Source: Myxococcales bacterium
GTDB lineage: Bacteria > Myxococcota_A > Polyangia > Haliangiales > Haliangiaceae
DNA: 64,000 bases
NCBI GenBank assembly: GCA_016707895.1
Contig: JADJGV010000013.1
Span: forward strand, 124,001-188,000
Direction of reading: 5' to 3'
The notes beneath the pieces were generated by a model. The model worked only from the letters and a program-made list of their open reading frames with translations, was not told where the DNA came from and made no database searches. The first letter of the stretch is position 1; each line of letters begins with the position of its first letter. Positions 10,600-24,180 of the stretch are shown piece after piece. Both the position numbers and the translations under genes were made by a program.

Positions 10600-11325
10600 A
10601 TGGTGTTCGGTCTGTTCTCCAAAGAGAAGTCGCTGCAGCGCACGATCGAGCGCGCCACCAACAAGCTCGCGCAGCAAGCCGATCGCTGGGGCGCGCTGGA
10701 GAAGCTCCGGGAGGACGGCACCGACGAGGCGCTGCTCGGCCTGTGCAAGCGCTGGAGCATCACCAGCAACAACCAGGTCGAGGACCAGCAAGAGAAGGCG
10801 TGGGTGGTCGACGTGCTGACCGCCAAGGGCGCGGTCGCGCTCAAGCCGATCGGCCGCTACATGAAGAGCGCGCCCCAGCTGTCGTACGCGCTCGCGGTGG
10901 TCGGCGCCGTCGCCGACAAGGCGCAGGTGCTGGAGCTGGTCGACCCGATCCTCGCCGACGAGACCCCCGGCTACACCCGCGACCCGGAGCGGCGGCTCGA
11001 TCTGATCCGCTGGCTCGGCGAGTGGAAGGACGGCGGCGCCGACGCCGCGCGGCGCCTGGTGCCGTACCTCAAGGACTTCGATCAGAACGTGCGGGTGGCC
11101 GCCGCCGACGCGATCGCCGACGCCGATCCGGCGCTGACCGCCGAGGCGCTCCTGGCCGCGTTCCTCCGCCCGGAGGAGGAGAGCGGCCGCTTCCGCAAGC
11201 GGATCGCCGAGATCCTCGCCAAGCACAAGCACCCGCTGGGCGAGCACGCCGCCACCGTCGCGTCGCTGCTCACCGGCCCGGTGGCCGGCTTCGCCGTCAC
11301 CGGCGGCCTCTTGATCGAGCGATAG
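10600..11325 (+). CDS. HEAT-repeat protein
   Basis: The 241-residue soluble protein consists of alpha-helical repeats: KLREDGTDEALLGLCKRWSI, LVPYLKDFDQNVRVAAADAI and ALTAEALLAAFLRPEEESGR are typical HEAT/Armadillo units. The N-terminal MVFGLFSKEKSLQ stretch could sit on a membrane or partner. Proteins of this kind serve as scaffolds and no enzymatic motif is seen. It converges on the HtrA gene, with eight bases between the two stops. Confidence 0.8.
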   Translation: MVFGLFSKEKSLQRTIERATNKLAQQADRWGALEKLREDGTDEALLGLCKRWSITSNNQVEDQQEKAWVVDVLTAKGAVALKPIGRYMKSAPQLSYALAVVGAVADKAQVLELVDPILADETPGYTRDPERRLDLIRWLGEWKDGGADAARRLVPYLKDFDQNVRVAAADAIADADPALTAEALLAAFLRPEEESGRFRKRIAEILAKHKHPLGEHAATVASLLTGPVAGFAVTGGLLIER

Positions 11326-11333
11326 CGGGGGGA

Positions 11334-12476
<1,143 letters not shown>

Positions 12477-12522
12477 CGCCCCGATGATGACACGTCGGCC
12501 GCGGAGCGCGAGCGCGACGTCC

Positions 12523-12888
12523 TCAGCCGCCGCAGTCGCAGCGCTGGCCCGGCCGCACTCCGGCGTCGTTGATCCGCCGCAGGCAGCGCTTGTCGCACGA
12601 CACCTCGTTCATCACCGGCAGGAGCGAGCAGCGCTTGACGTCGGTCCAGCGGCCGCGCTGGCGATCGCCCTCGAAGTCGATGTCGGCGAACGCGCCGTAC
12701 GGCGTGCACATGACGCGGTGACGCTCGACGACCGGGTGATCGCCGGAGTTGGCCCAAATCCAGGAGCCGGCGTGGAACGCCATGCCGACCAGCGCGCCCA
12801 GCATCGCCCCGCCGACCGCCCCCGCCTCGCCGTAAGTGCTCGCGCCCACGATCAAACCGAGCAGGACTCCGATCATCGTCGCGCCCAT
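12523..12888 (-). CDS. Small membrane protein with Cys-rich tail
   Basis: The 121-residue protein starts at the ATG at 12888 with a well-placed GAGGT Shine-Dalgarno. The first 40 residues form a glycine-zipper-like hydrophobic hairpin (GVLLGLIVGAS, GAVGGAMLGALVGMAF). The C-terminal half contains six cysteines, including CDKRC and CDCGG, which could bind metal or form disulfides. The longer in-frame start at 12957 would add a poor N-terminus and is not favoured. Function unknown. A TTGAC-N4-ATCAA dyad lies 56-69 bases upstream. Confidence 0.7.
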   Translation of the reverse strand: MGATMIGVLLGLIVGASTYGEAGAVGGAMLGALVGMAFHAGSWIWANSGDHPVVERHRVMCTPYGAFADIDFEGDRQRGRWTDVKRCSLLPVMNEVSCDKRCLRRINDAGVRPGQRCDCGG

Positions 12889-12943
12889 GGTGGACCTCGC
12901 GGTTGTGCCTGGGCTCAGCGTAGCCACCCCGCCCGCGCGCGAC

Positions 12944-12957
12944 TTGACCGCGATCAA
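12944..12957 (-). promoter_or_regulatory. FNR/CRP-like inverted repeat
   Basis: TTGAC-CGCG-ATCAA (read on the plus strand) is a 14-bp dyad one base from the FNR consensus TTGAT-N4-ATCAA. On the minus strand a TACGCT hexamer at 12922-12917 would put the start point near 12910, with the dyad centred close to -41, the position used by class II activators. The gene controlled would be the small Cys-rich membrane protein. The regulator assignment is inference. Confidence 0.4.
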
Positions 12958-12964
12958 GCCGGCG

Positions 12965-13921
12965 TCAATGCGAGGACAGGAAGTGCTCGGCCTCGAGGGC
13001 CGCCATGCAGCCGGAGCCGGCGGCGGTGATCGCCTGCCGGAACTTCTTGTCCTGGACGTCGCCGGCGGCGAACACGCCCGGCACGCTGGTCACGGTCGAG
13101 CCCGGCGTGGTCAGGATGTAGCCCTGCTCGTCGGTGGCGACCTGGCCGCCGAGGAACGCGCTGTTGGGCACGTGACCGATCGCGAAGAACAGGCCGGCGG
13201 CGGCCAGCTCACGCTCGGCGCCGGTCTTGAGGTCCTTGACGCGCGCGGCGCGCATCACCTGATCGCCGGTCACCGCGATCACCTGGTGCGATAGCAGGAA
13301 CTCGATCTTGGCGTTGGCGCGGGCGCGCTCCTGCATGATCTTCGACGCGCGCAGCTCGTCGCGGCGGTGCACCAGGTACACCTTCGACGCGAACTTGGTG
13401 AGGAAGTGGGCCTCCTCCATCGCCGAGTCGCCGCCGCCGATCACGAACAGCGGCTGGTTGCGGTACATCGGCAGCGCGCCGTCGCACACCGCGCACGCCG
13501 AGACGCCCTTCTGCCACAGCTCGCCGTCGAGCGTGCCCGGGATCGCGTCACGCTTGGCGGTGGCGCCGGTGGCGATGATGAGCGTCCCGGCCAGGCCCTC
13601 GCGCTCGTCGGTGGCGTAGCGGAACGGGCGCTGCGACAGGTCGACCTTGGTGACGGTCTCGGTGTGGATGACCGTGCCGAACCGCACCGACTGCGCGCGG
13701 AAGCGATCGGTCAGCTCGGGGCCGCCGATGCCCTCGGGGAAGCCCGGGAAATTCTCGACGTCGGTGGTGGTCGTGAGCTGGCCGCCGGCGGCGATGCCGC
13801 CCGCCATCCAGCCCTCGAACAGGACCGGGTTCAGGTTGGCGCGCGCGGTGTAGATGGCGGCGGTGTGGGCAGCGGGGCCGCTGCCGATGATGACGACGGG
13901 ATCGACGACGGGGTCAGCCAT
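12965..13921 (-). CDS. trxB: Thioredoxin reductase
   Basis: The 318-residue flavoprotein reduces thioredoxin with NADPH. The FAD-binding motif is VVIIGSGPAAHTAAIYTARA near the N-terminus. The redox-active pair is CAVC in GVSACAVCDGALP. The NADPH motif is VIGGGDSAMEEA with VHRRDELRAS downstream. The FAD C-terminal motif is FAAGDVQDKKFRQAITAAGSG. The ATG at 13921 gives the usual length, and longer in-frame starts would only add non-homologous residues. A TACACT hexamer ends nine bases upstream. It is transcribed divergently from the hemerythrin gene. Confidence 0.95.
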   Translation of the reverse strand: MADPVVDPVVIIGSGPAAHTAAIYTARANLNPVLFEGWMAGGIAAGGQLTTTTDVENFPGFPEGIGGPELTDRFRAQSVRFGTVIHTETVTKVDLSQRPFRYATDEREGLAGTLIIATGATAKRDAIPGTLDGELWQKGVSACAVCDGALPMYRNQPLFVIGGGDSAMEEAHFLTKFASKVYLVHRRDELRASKIMQERARANAKIEFLLSHQVIAVTGDQVMRAARVKDLKTGAERELAAAGLFFAIGHVPNSAFLGGQVATDEQGYILTTPGSTVTSVPGVFAAGDVQDKKFRQAITAAGSGCMAALEAEHFLSSH

Positions 13922-13930
13922 GGCGGCGGC

Positions 13931-13936
13931 AGTGTA
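13931..13936 (-). promoter_or_regulatory. -10-like element of trxB
   Basis: TACACT within GCTACACT on the minus strand, nine bases before the trxB ATG, with no Shine-Dalgarno between. Confidence 0.45.
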
Positions 13937-13970
13937 GCGACCGACGTGCCGGGTGTGGTGCAATCCCGGC

Positions 13971-14555
13971 ATGGATCGCGTGCGACCCGTGACCGCGTTT
14001 GCCCAGCTCGACATGTCGCACCACCGCCACCACGAGCGGCTCGAGGCGCTGACCGGCGCCGCCGAGCGCCTGGCCAGCGGCGTCGGCGGCATGATGGACG
14101 TCGAGGAGATCCTCGACGCGGTGGCGTTCTTCGCGCGCTCGACGCCGCGCCACTTCGGCGACGAGGACGCCGTGGTGTTCCCGGCCCTGGCCAAGGCGCG
14201 GCCCGACGTGGCGGCGGCGCTGGCCGCGCTGAGCGCCGAGCACGCGCCGCTGTCGGCGGGCTTCGCCGAGCTGGCGCGCCAGGCGGCCACCTGGAACGAT
14301 CAGGTGCCGGCGGCCGAGCTGGCCCAGGCGTTCGCCGCCGAGGCCGGCGCGACCGCCCGCCGCTACCGCGATCACGCGGCGCGCGAGGACGCGCTGTTCG
14401 CGGCGCAGCGCGGTGCGCTCGACGGCGAGGACGCGGCGCTGCTGGCCGCCCTCGAGGCGCGGCGCGGCGGCCCGGGCCGCGGCCGCGGCGGTGGCGGCGG
14501 CGGTGGCGGCGGCGGTGGCGGCGGTGGCGGTGGCGGTGGGCGCGGCCGCGGCTAG
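13971..14555 (+). CDS. Hemerythrin-like protein with polyglycine tail
   Basis: The 194-residue protein is a four-helix hemerythrin-domain protein. Candidate di-iron ligands are in MSHHRHHERLEAL, RHFGDEDAVVFPAL, LSAEHAPLSAGF and RRYRDHAAREDALF. These proteins bind oxygen or nitric oxide, or sense redox and iron. The last 30 residues are a Gly/Arg tail with an uninterrupted run of 18 glycines, encoded by GGT/GGC codons at about 14490-14540. The stop codon overlaps the copA stop of the opposite strand in a CTAG palindrome at 14552-14555. It stands alone between trxB and copA. Confidence 0.82.
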   Translation: MDRVRPVTAFAQLDMSHHRHHERLEALTGAAERLASGVGGMMDVEEILDAVAFFARSTPRHFGDEDAVVFPALAKARPDVAAALAALSAEHAPLSAGFAELARQAATWNDQVPAAELAQAFAAEAGATARRYRDHAAREDALFAAQRGALDGEDAALLAALEARRGGPGRGRGGGGGGGGGGGGGGGGGGRGRG

Positions 14556-16822
14556 CGACGCCGGCCGGCGACGATCAGGCTCGACGTCACGACCGACACC
14601 GACGACAGCGCCATCAGCACCGACGCCAGCATCGGCGACACGTCGAGGTGCCAGCGCGTGAACAGCCCGGCGGCCAGCGGCAGCGTGACCAGGTTGTAGG
14701 CGAAGGCCCAGGCCAGGTTGCCGCGCATCGCGGTGACGCCGGCCTTGCCGATGCCGATCAGCTCGTCGACCAGCGCCAGCGACGGCCGCATCAACGTCAC
14801 GTCGGCCGCCGCGGCCGCCACGTCGGTGCCGGTGCCGAGCGCGATCCCGACCGAGGCGGCGGCCAGCGCCGGCGCGTCGTTGTAGCCGTCGCCGACCATC
14901 AGCGTGTGCGGCCGGGCGCGGACCTGGGCCAGCTTGCCGGGCGGATCGACGCCGGCGACCACGTCGTCGATGCCGACCGCGCGCGCGACCTCGGCCACGG
15001 CCTCCGCGCGATCGCCCGACACCAGCGCCACCGCCAGCCCGCGTCGGCGCAGCGCGGCCACCGTCGCCGCGGCGTCGTCGCGCACCCGGTCGCGCACCGC
15101 CAGGCCGCCGAGCAAGACCCCGGCGCGCACCACCAGCATCGGCGTCGCGCCGCCGGCCGCCAGCTCGCTCGCCAGCGCCGCCGCGGCGTCGGCGTCGGCG
15201 CCGGCCGCGGCCACCAGCGCCGGCGTCCCGACCGCGACCAGCGCGCCCGCGACCTGCCCGCGCACGCCGCCGCCCGGCACCGCGGCGACCTCGGTCGCGC
15301 CCCGCGCCGCCACGCCGCGCGCCTTGGCGGCGGCCACCACCGCCCGGGCCAGCGGGTGCTCGCTGTCGCGCTCGACCGCCGCCGCCGCCGCCAGCAGCTC
15401 CGCCTCGGTGCCGACCGCCGCGCGGATCGCGATCACCTCGGGCCGGCCCACGGTCAGCGTGCCGGTCTTGTCGAAGATCACCCGCTCGGCGGCGGCCAGG
15501 CGCTCGAGCACGTCGGCGCCCTTGATCAGCGCGCCGCGCCGCGCCGCCCGGCCGGTCGCCACCATCACCGCGGTCGGCACCGCCAGGCCCATCGCGCAGG
15601 GGCACGCGATCACCAGCACGGTCGCCGCGCGCTCGATCGCCAGGGCCAGGTCGCGCTCGACCAGCCACCAGCCGACGCCGGTGGCCAGCGCCAGGCCCAT
15701 CGCGATCGGCACGAACACCGCGCTCACGCGATCGGCGAGCCGCTGGGTCGGCGCGCGCGTGCCCTGGGCGTCGCGCACCGCCGCCACCATCCGGGCCACG
15801 GTGCTGGCGCCGGCGGCCGCGGTGACCCGGGCGCGCACCGCGGCCGGGCCGTTGACGGTGCCGGCCAGCAGCCGCTGGCCCGGGCCGCGCACCACCGGCA
15901 CCGCCTCGCCGGTCACCAGCGCCTCGTCGACCTCGGTGGTGCCGTCCTCGATCAGCGCGTCGGCCGGCACCCGCTGCCCGGGGCGCACCAGCACGAGGTC
16001 GCCGCGGCGCAGATCCGCGGTCGGCAGCTCGCGCTCGGCGCCGTCATCGTCGAGGATCACCGCGGTCGGGGTGACCAGCGCGGCCAGCGCCGACAGCGCC
16101 CCGGTGGTCCGCCGCCGGGCCGCGGCCTCGAGCGCGCGGCCGGCCGCGACGAAGCCGAGGATCGCCAGCACCCCCTCGGCGTACAACCCGCCACCGGCGC
16201 CCGCGGCGTAGGCGATCGAGATGCCGAGCGCCGCCGCGGCGCCCAGCGTCACCAGCGCGTCCATCGCCGGCGCGCGGTGCGCCAGCGTGCGCAGCCCGGC
16301 GCGCCAGATCGGCCAGCCGGCGGCGCCGGCGATCGCGATCGTCGCGCCGACCAGCGCCCACGCCAGCGTGGTCGGCGCCACCGACCACAGCCACGGCGCG
16401 ATCGCGCGGGCCGCCGCGGTCATCGGCGGGGCCAGCAGGTGCGCGACCCGATCGTGCCCGTGGGGCAGTGGCGCCGCGGCGATCATCACCACCCCCATCG
16501 CCGCCAGGCTGACCGCGGCGCGGATCGCCCAGCCCCGCACCTCGCGGCGGCGCTCGGCGTCGTCCGCGCGCTGCCGCTCGAGCACGTCGCCGTCGGCCAG
16601 CGGCAGCTCGGCCTGGTAGCCGGCGTCGTCGACCGCGGCCACCAGGCCGGCGACGTCGGCGACCGCCGGATCGATCCCCACCCGCGCCGACCGCGTCACC
16701 AGGTTGACGTGCACGTCGACCACGCCGGGTTGGCCGCGCAGGGCGCGCTCGACGTGGCCCTGGCACGCGGCGCAGGTCATGCCGCCCACCGGCAGGGTCA
16801 CGAACGCCGGGGGGGCCGTCAC
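14552..16822 (-). CDS. copA: Copper-translocating P1B-type ATPase
   Basis: The 756-residue pump starts with GTG at 16822. An N-terminal heavy-metal-associated domain carries GGMTCAAC. Eight membrane helices are expected, with the Cu(I)-type CPC motif in IACPCAMGLAVP. The phosphorylation motif is DKTGTLT, the P1B signature is SEHPLA, and the hinge is GDGYNDAPAL. The C-terminal membrane pair has YNLVTLPLAAG and the MALSSVSVV signature, also diagnostic for Cu(I). It exports copper from the cytosol or loads it into cuproenzymes (CopA versus CcoI-type cannot be separated here). The chaperone gene ends one base upstream. Confidence 0.95.
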   Translation of the reverse strand: MTAPPAFVTLPVGGMTCAACQGHVERALRGQPGVVDVHVNLVTRSARVGIDPAVADVAGLVAAVDDAGYQAELPLADGDVLERQRADDAERRREVRGWAIRAAVSLAAMGVVMIAAAPLPHGHDRVAHLLAPPMTAAARAIAPWLWSVAPTTLAWALVGATIAIAGAAGWPIWRAGLRTLAHRAPAMDALVTLGAAAALGISIAYAAGAGGGLYAEGVLAILGFVAAGRALEAAARRRTTGALSALAALVTPTAVILDDDGAERELPTADLRRGDLVLVRPGQRVPADALIEDGTTEVDEALVTGEAVPVVRGPGQRLLAGTVNGPAAVRARVTAAAGASTVARMVAAVRDAQGTRAPTQRLADRVSAVFVPIAMGLALATGVGWWLVERDLALAIERAATVLVIACPCAMGLAVPTAVMVATGRAARRGALIKGADVLERLAAAERVIFDKTGTLTVGRPEVIAIRAAVGTEAELLAAAAAVERDSEHPLARAVVAAAKARGVAARGATEVAAVPGGGVRGQVAGALVAVGTPALVAAAGADADAAAALASELAAGGATPMLVVRAGVLLGGLAVRDRVRDDAAATVAALRRRGLAVALVSGDRAEAVAEVARAVGIDDVVAGVDPPGKLAQVRARPHTLMVGDGYNDAPALAAASVGIALGTGTDVAAAAADVTLMRPSLALVDELIGIGKAGVTAMRGNLAWAFAYNLVTLPLAAGLFTRWHLDVSPMLASVLMALSSVSVVTSSLIVAGRRR

Positions 16823-16823
16823 G

Positions 16824-17024
16824 TCATTCCGGCTTGGCGTGATAGCCGGCGCCGGTCACCGCGGTGACGACGTCGTCGACGCTGGCGCCCTCGACCTGCC
16901 CACGCGCGCGTCCGACCTCGACGACCGCGTCGACCACGCCGGGCGTCTTCTCCAGCGCGGCCTTGACGCGCCGCACACACGCCATGCAGTGCATGCCGTC
17001 GATGCTGATGGTGAATTCCTGCAT
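16824..17024 (-). CDS. copZ: Copper chaperone, heavy-metal-associated domain
   Basis: A 66-residue single HMA domain with the metal-binding motif DGMHCMACVRRVKAALE and the typical C-terminal VVTAVTGAGYHA. It delivers Cu(I) to the N-terminal domain of CopA. The ATG at 17024 has GGAG just upstream. The stop at 16824 lies one base from the copA start, so the two form a chaperone-ATPase operon. An inverted repeat overlaps the likely promoter. Confidence 0.92.
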   Translation of the reverse strand: MQEFTISIDGMHCMACVRRVKAALEKTPGVVDAVVEVGRARGQVEGASVDDVVTAVTGAGYHAKPE

Positions 17025-17032
17025 TGCTCCGC

Positions 17033-17060
17033 AACGTAGGGCCGGTGTGACCGCGGTCAA
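17033..17060 (-). promoter_or_regulatory. copZ-copA promoter with overlapping inverted repeat
   Basis: On the minus strand TTGACC at 17060-17055, a 16-bp spacer and TACGTT at 17038-17033 form a sigma-70-like promoter ending eight bases before the copZ ATG. The -35 lies inside the dyad TTGAC-CGCG-GTCAC at 17060-17047, so a regulator bound there would overlap the promoter. The dyad closely resembles the one at 12944-12957. Confidence 0.5.
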
Positions 17061-18373
17061 GTGGACGGATCGCCGCGCCCCGGGCGGGTCACCACCTCGA
17101 CCGCGCGCGCCGGCGCCAGCCAGCGCCGGGCCGCCGCGGCCACCTGGTCGACCGTCAGGGCCCGGGCGCGCTCGACGCCGCGCGTCACGCCGGCCGGCGA
17201 GCCGGTTGTCAGCTCCGCCGTCAGCAGCATGGCCGCGCGGCGACCGATGCCGTCGAGCCGCCACAGCACGCCCGCCTCGCGGCGCTCGACCGCCCGGGCC
17301 AGCGCCCGCGGATCGAGCTCGCCGGCGGCCAGCCGGGCCAGCTCGTCGTCGAGCACCGCGGCGACGTCGGCCGCGGCGACGCCCGTGCGCACATCGGCGG
17401 TCACGTGCACCTCGCCGCCCAGCCGCCCGGCGCTGACGCCGACCCCGACCCGCTGCGCCCACTGCCGCTCGTGGACCAGCGTGCGCCACAGCCGCCCGGC
17501 CCCCGGCAGCGCCCACGCCACCGCCAGCGCCTCCAGCGCGGCCTCGTCGTCGGTGTCGCTGGCCGGCCCGATCCATGCCCGCCGCACCCGCGCCAGCGCC
17601 GCCAGCCGATCTTCGACCACGATCCGGGCGGGGGCCGCCCGCTCGACCGCCGGCCACGCGCGCCGCGGGGGCCGGGTCGAGGCCGGGAAGTCGCCGAACC
17701 ACCGCTGGCACAGCGCCGCGGCCTCCTCGACGTCGACGTCGCCGGCCAGCACCAGCGTCGCGTTGGCCGGCACGTACCAGGTCCGGTAGAACGCCTCGAC
17801 CCGGGCCAGCGTCGCCGCCGCGATGTCCTCGTGGCGCCCGATCGTCAGGTGCCGCAGCGGGTGCTCGTCGGGGTACAGCGCCAGCGAGGTCGCGAACCGC
17901 TCGGGGCCGTAGGGCGCGTTCTCGTAGCGCTGCCGCCGCTCGCTCTGGACCACGGCGATCTGCTTGGCCAGCCGCGCCTCGTCGAGCCCGGGCAGGAAGA
18001 ACGCCATCCGATCGGCCTCGATCCACAGCGCGGTGTCGAGCGCGGCCCGCGGCATGACCTCGTGGTAGACGGTGCGGTCGGTCCCGGTCTGGGCGTTGGC
18101 GTCGGTAGCGCCGGCCTCGCGCAGCACCTGGTAGTGGTGGCGCCCGCCCAGGTGCAGCGAGTTCTTGAACATGTGCTCGAACAGGTGGGCGAAGCCGCTC
18201 TGGCCGTCGCCCTCGTCGGAGCTGCCCACCCGGTAGCCCATCCACACCGCCACCAGCGGCACCGCGCGGTCGGTGTGGACCAGCACGTCGAGCCCGCACG
18301 CCAGCGTGAACCGCTCGACCGCCAGCACCGGCAGGCCGTCGCGCCAGCTGATCGGCCCGAGCGGCCCGGTCAC
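17057..18373 (-). CDS. M16-family zinc metallopeptidase
   Basis: The 438-residue protein begins with GTG at 18373, overlapping the rsmI stop (GTGA). The M16 zinc motif HxxEH reads FAHLFEHMFKNS, with further conserved elements GTDRTVYHEVMP, EADRM and RFATSLALYPDEHPLRH, then the C-terminal M16 domain with VEAFYRTWYVPANATLVLAGD. The length matches one-half pitrilysin/MPP-type peptidases. No signal peptide is visible, so it is probably cytosolic. It is the third gene of the rpoH-rsmI operon. Confidence 0.9.
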   Translation of the reverse strand: MTGPLGPISWRDGLPVLAVERFTLACGLDVLVHTDRAVPLVAVWMGYRVGSSDEGDGQSGFAHLFEHMFKNSLHLGGRHHYQVLREAGATDANAQTGTDRTVYHEVMPRAALDTALWIEADRMAFFLPGLDEARLAKQIAVVQSERRQRYENAPYGPERFATSLALYPDEHPLRHLTIGRHEDIAAATLARVEAFYRTWYVPANATLVLAGDVDVEEAAALCQRWFGDFPASTRPPRRAWPAVERAAPARIVVEDRLAALARVRRAWIGPASDTDDEAALEALAVAWALPGAGRLWRTLVHERQWAQRVGVGVSAGRLGGEVHVTADVRTGVAAADVAAVLDDELARLAAGELDPRALARAVERREAGVLWRLDGIGRRAAMLLTAELTTGSPAGVTRGVERARALTVDQVAAAARRWLAPARAVEVVTRPGRGDPST

Positions 18374-19220
18374 GGCGCCGGCTCGCGGGCCAGCGCCAGC
18401 GCCAGCTGGTACAGCTCGCGCCGCGGCCGGCCGGTCTTGACCACCAGCCGCTGGGCCACGTCCTTGGGCCCCAGGCCGGTGGCCAGGAGCGCCCGCACCT
18501 CGGCCTCCAGATCGAGCGCCGGCCGCGCCACCTCGCTGGCCCCGGCCACGACGATCACGCACTCGCCGCGCGGCGCGGCGTCGGCGAAGCGATCGCGCAG
18601 CTCGCCCAGCGTGCCGCGCACGTGCTCCTCGTAGCGCTTGGTCAGCTCGCGCGACACGCACGCCGCGCGGTCGTCGCCCCACGCCGCGGCCAGGGTCGCC
18701 AGCGTCGCGCCCACCCGATCGGGCGCCTCGTAGAACAGCATCGTCGCGCGCTCGTCGACCAGCCCGCCGGCCAGCGCCGCCCGCGGCCCGGCGTCGCGCG
18801 GCGGGAAGCCCAGGAACAAGAAGCGATCGGTCGCCAGGCCGCTGGCCACCAGCGCCGCGATCGCCGCCACCGGCCCGGGGATCACCACCACCGGCGCGCC
18901 GGCCGCGATCGCCGCCCGCACCACCCGCGCGCCGGGGTCGGACACGCCCGGCGTGCCGGCGTCGCTGACCAGCGCGACGTGCTTGCCGGCCGCCAGCACC
19001 GCGGCCAGCTCCTCGGCGCGGGCCGCCTCGTTGCCGTCGAAGGTCGAGCGCACGTCGCGGCGGCCGCCGGCGCCCAGGTGATCGAGCAGGATCTGCACCC
19101 GGCGGGTGTCCTCGGCGGCGATCACGTCGGCGGTGCGCAGCGCCTCGGCGGCCCGCGGCGACAGATCGCCGAGGTTGCCGATCGGCGTCGCCACCACGTA
19201 CAGCGTGCCGACCATCGTCG

Positions 19221-19224
<4 letters not shown>
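18370..19224 (-). CDS. rsmI: 16S rRNA 2'-O-methyltransferase (C1402)
   Basis: The 284-residue protein has the family start GTLYVVATPIGNLGDLSPRA, then AEDTRR, the SAM-binding segment LVSDAGTPGVSDPGARVV, VIPGPVAAIAALVASG, FLGFPPR and FYEAPDRV. It methylates C1402 of 16S rRNA in the decoding centre. GTG at 19224 overlaps the sigma gene stop (GTGA). An ATG three codons in, at 19215, is the alternative and gives the more usual MVGTLYVV start. It sits between rpoH and the M16 peptidase. Confidence 0.95.
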
Positions 19225-20369
<1,145 letters not shown>

Positions 20370-20378
20370 GGCCGCACC

Positions 20379-20384
20379 ATACTA
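20379..20384 (-). promoter_or_regulatory. -10-like element of the rpoH-type sigma gene
   Basis: TAGTAT on the minus strand, nine bases before the ATG at 20369, with no Shine-Dalgarno between. It drives the sigma-rsmI-M16 operon. Confidence 0.5.
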
Positions 20385-20457
20385 CACAGCGGCACATCCG
20401 ACGCACCGCGGGACCGCGATGTCGCGCGACGGGAATGGCACGTCGCGGGCTGCCGCT

Positions 20458-20463
20458 TATACT
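20458..20463 (+). promoter_or_regulatory. -10-like element of the S41 peptidase gene
   Basis: TATACT, seven bases before the ATG at 20471. Transcription would begin at the start codon. The position supports 20471 rather than the GTG at 20595 as the true start. Confidence 0.5.
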
Positions 20464-20470
20464 CGTCATA

Positions 20471-23501
<3,031 letters not shown>

Positions 23502-23633
23502 CGGCGGTCCGACCCGCACCTACACCGTGCCGGGCGTCGCAGGGGCTCGCTTCTCCTGGCGATCTCGGCGATCCTGGCTGGGCCGACGGTGCGGTGAATC
23601 ACGCTCCCCCGTCGTGCGTCTGAAGAGGAAACC

Positions 23634-24158
23634 ATGCGCACCCTGCTCGTTCTCGCAGCCTTGATCGCCCCGGCGACGGCGCTCGCCGACAACGACCACG
23701 CCGCGGCGGTCGCCGGCAGCTACGACGTCAAGTACGAGGAGGTGACCTCCAACTGCCAGAACACCGGCATCGTCTTGAACCGCGGCCGGATCCAGATCGA
23801 GAAGAGGCGCGCCAACGCGATCACCGTCGACATCGAGCGGATGCCGATGATGAGCGGCACCGCCACCAAGGGCGGCCGGATCAAGGCCACGTCGAAGATC
23901 GGCAAGACGTCGATCCAGGGCCTCGACGGCAAGTTCTCGACCGCCGGCACCGTCAACGAGGACGGCGTCCTCAACGTGGTGTTCGTCGCCGAGTACTACC
24001 TGCAGGGCAAGGCCTACTGCACGCAGTCGTGGAACGTCAGCGGGCTGCGCAAGGAGGCGGCGACGCCCGCGCCCAAGGCGCACGTCGACTTCGCCGAGCC
24101 GTCGTCGAGCGAGGCCGCGTTCGCCGCGCCGTGGGACGTCGGCCAGCCGATGTGGTAG
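23634..24158 (+). CDS. Secreted hypothetical protein
   Basis: The 174-residue protein has a clear signal peptide (MRTLLVLAALIAPATALA|D). The mature part is beta-rich, with two cysteines (NCQNTG and YCTQSW) that could form a disulfide, and an Ala/Pro-rich C-terminus ending WDVGQPMW. The ATG at 23634 is preceded by AGAGGA, one of the few clear Shine-Dalgarno sites at an apparently monocistronic gene here. I recognise no family. The 132 bases between the S41 gene and this one hold nothing I can identify. Confidence 0.75.
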   Translation: MRTLLVLAALIAPATALADNDHAAAVAGSYDVKYEEVTSNCQNTGIVLNRGRIQIEKRRANAITVDIERMPMMSGTATKGGRIKATSKIGKTSIQGLDGKFSTAGTVNEDGVLNVVFVAEYYLQGKAYCTQSWNVSGLRKEAATPAPKAHVDFAEPSSSEAAFAAPWDVGQPMW

Positions 24159-24180
24159 CCGCGGCGCCTGGCCGCCGCCG

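Noticed and set aside
13367..16867. A 1166-codon plus-strand frame across trxB, hemerythrin and copA
   Set aside because: Its translation is low-complexity Arg/Ala/Gly and it runs antisense to copA, whose motifs are unambiguous.
20436..20450. A possible sigma-54 site (TGGCAC, GG-N10-GC) before the S41 gene
   Set aside because: The -12 half lacks the TT before GC, and a better -10-like TATACT is present nearby.
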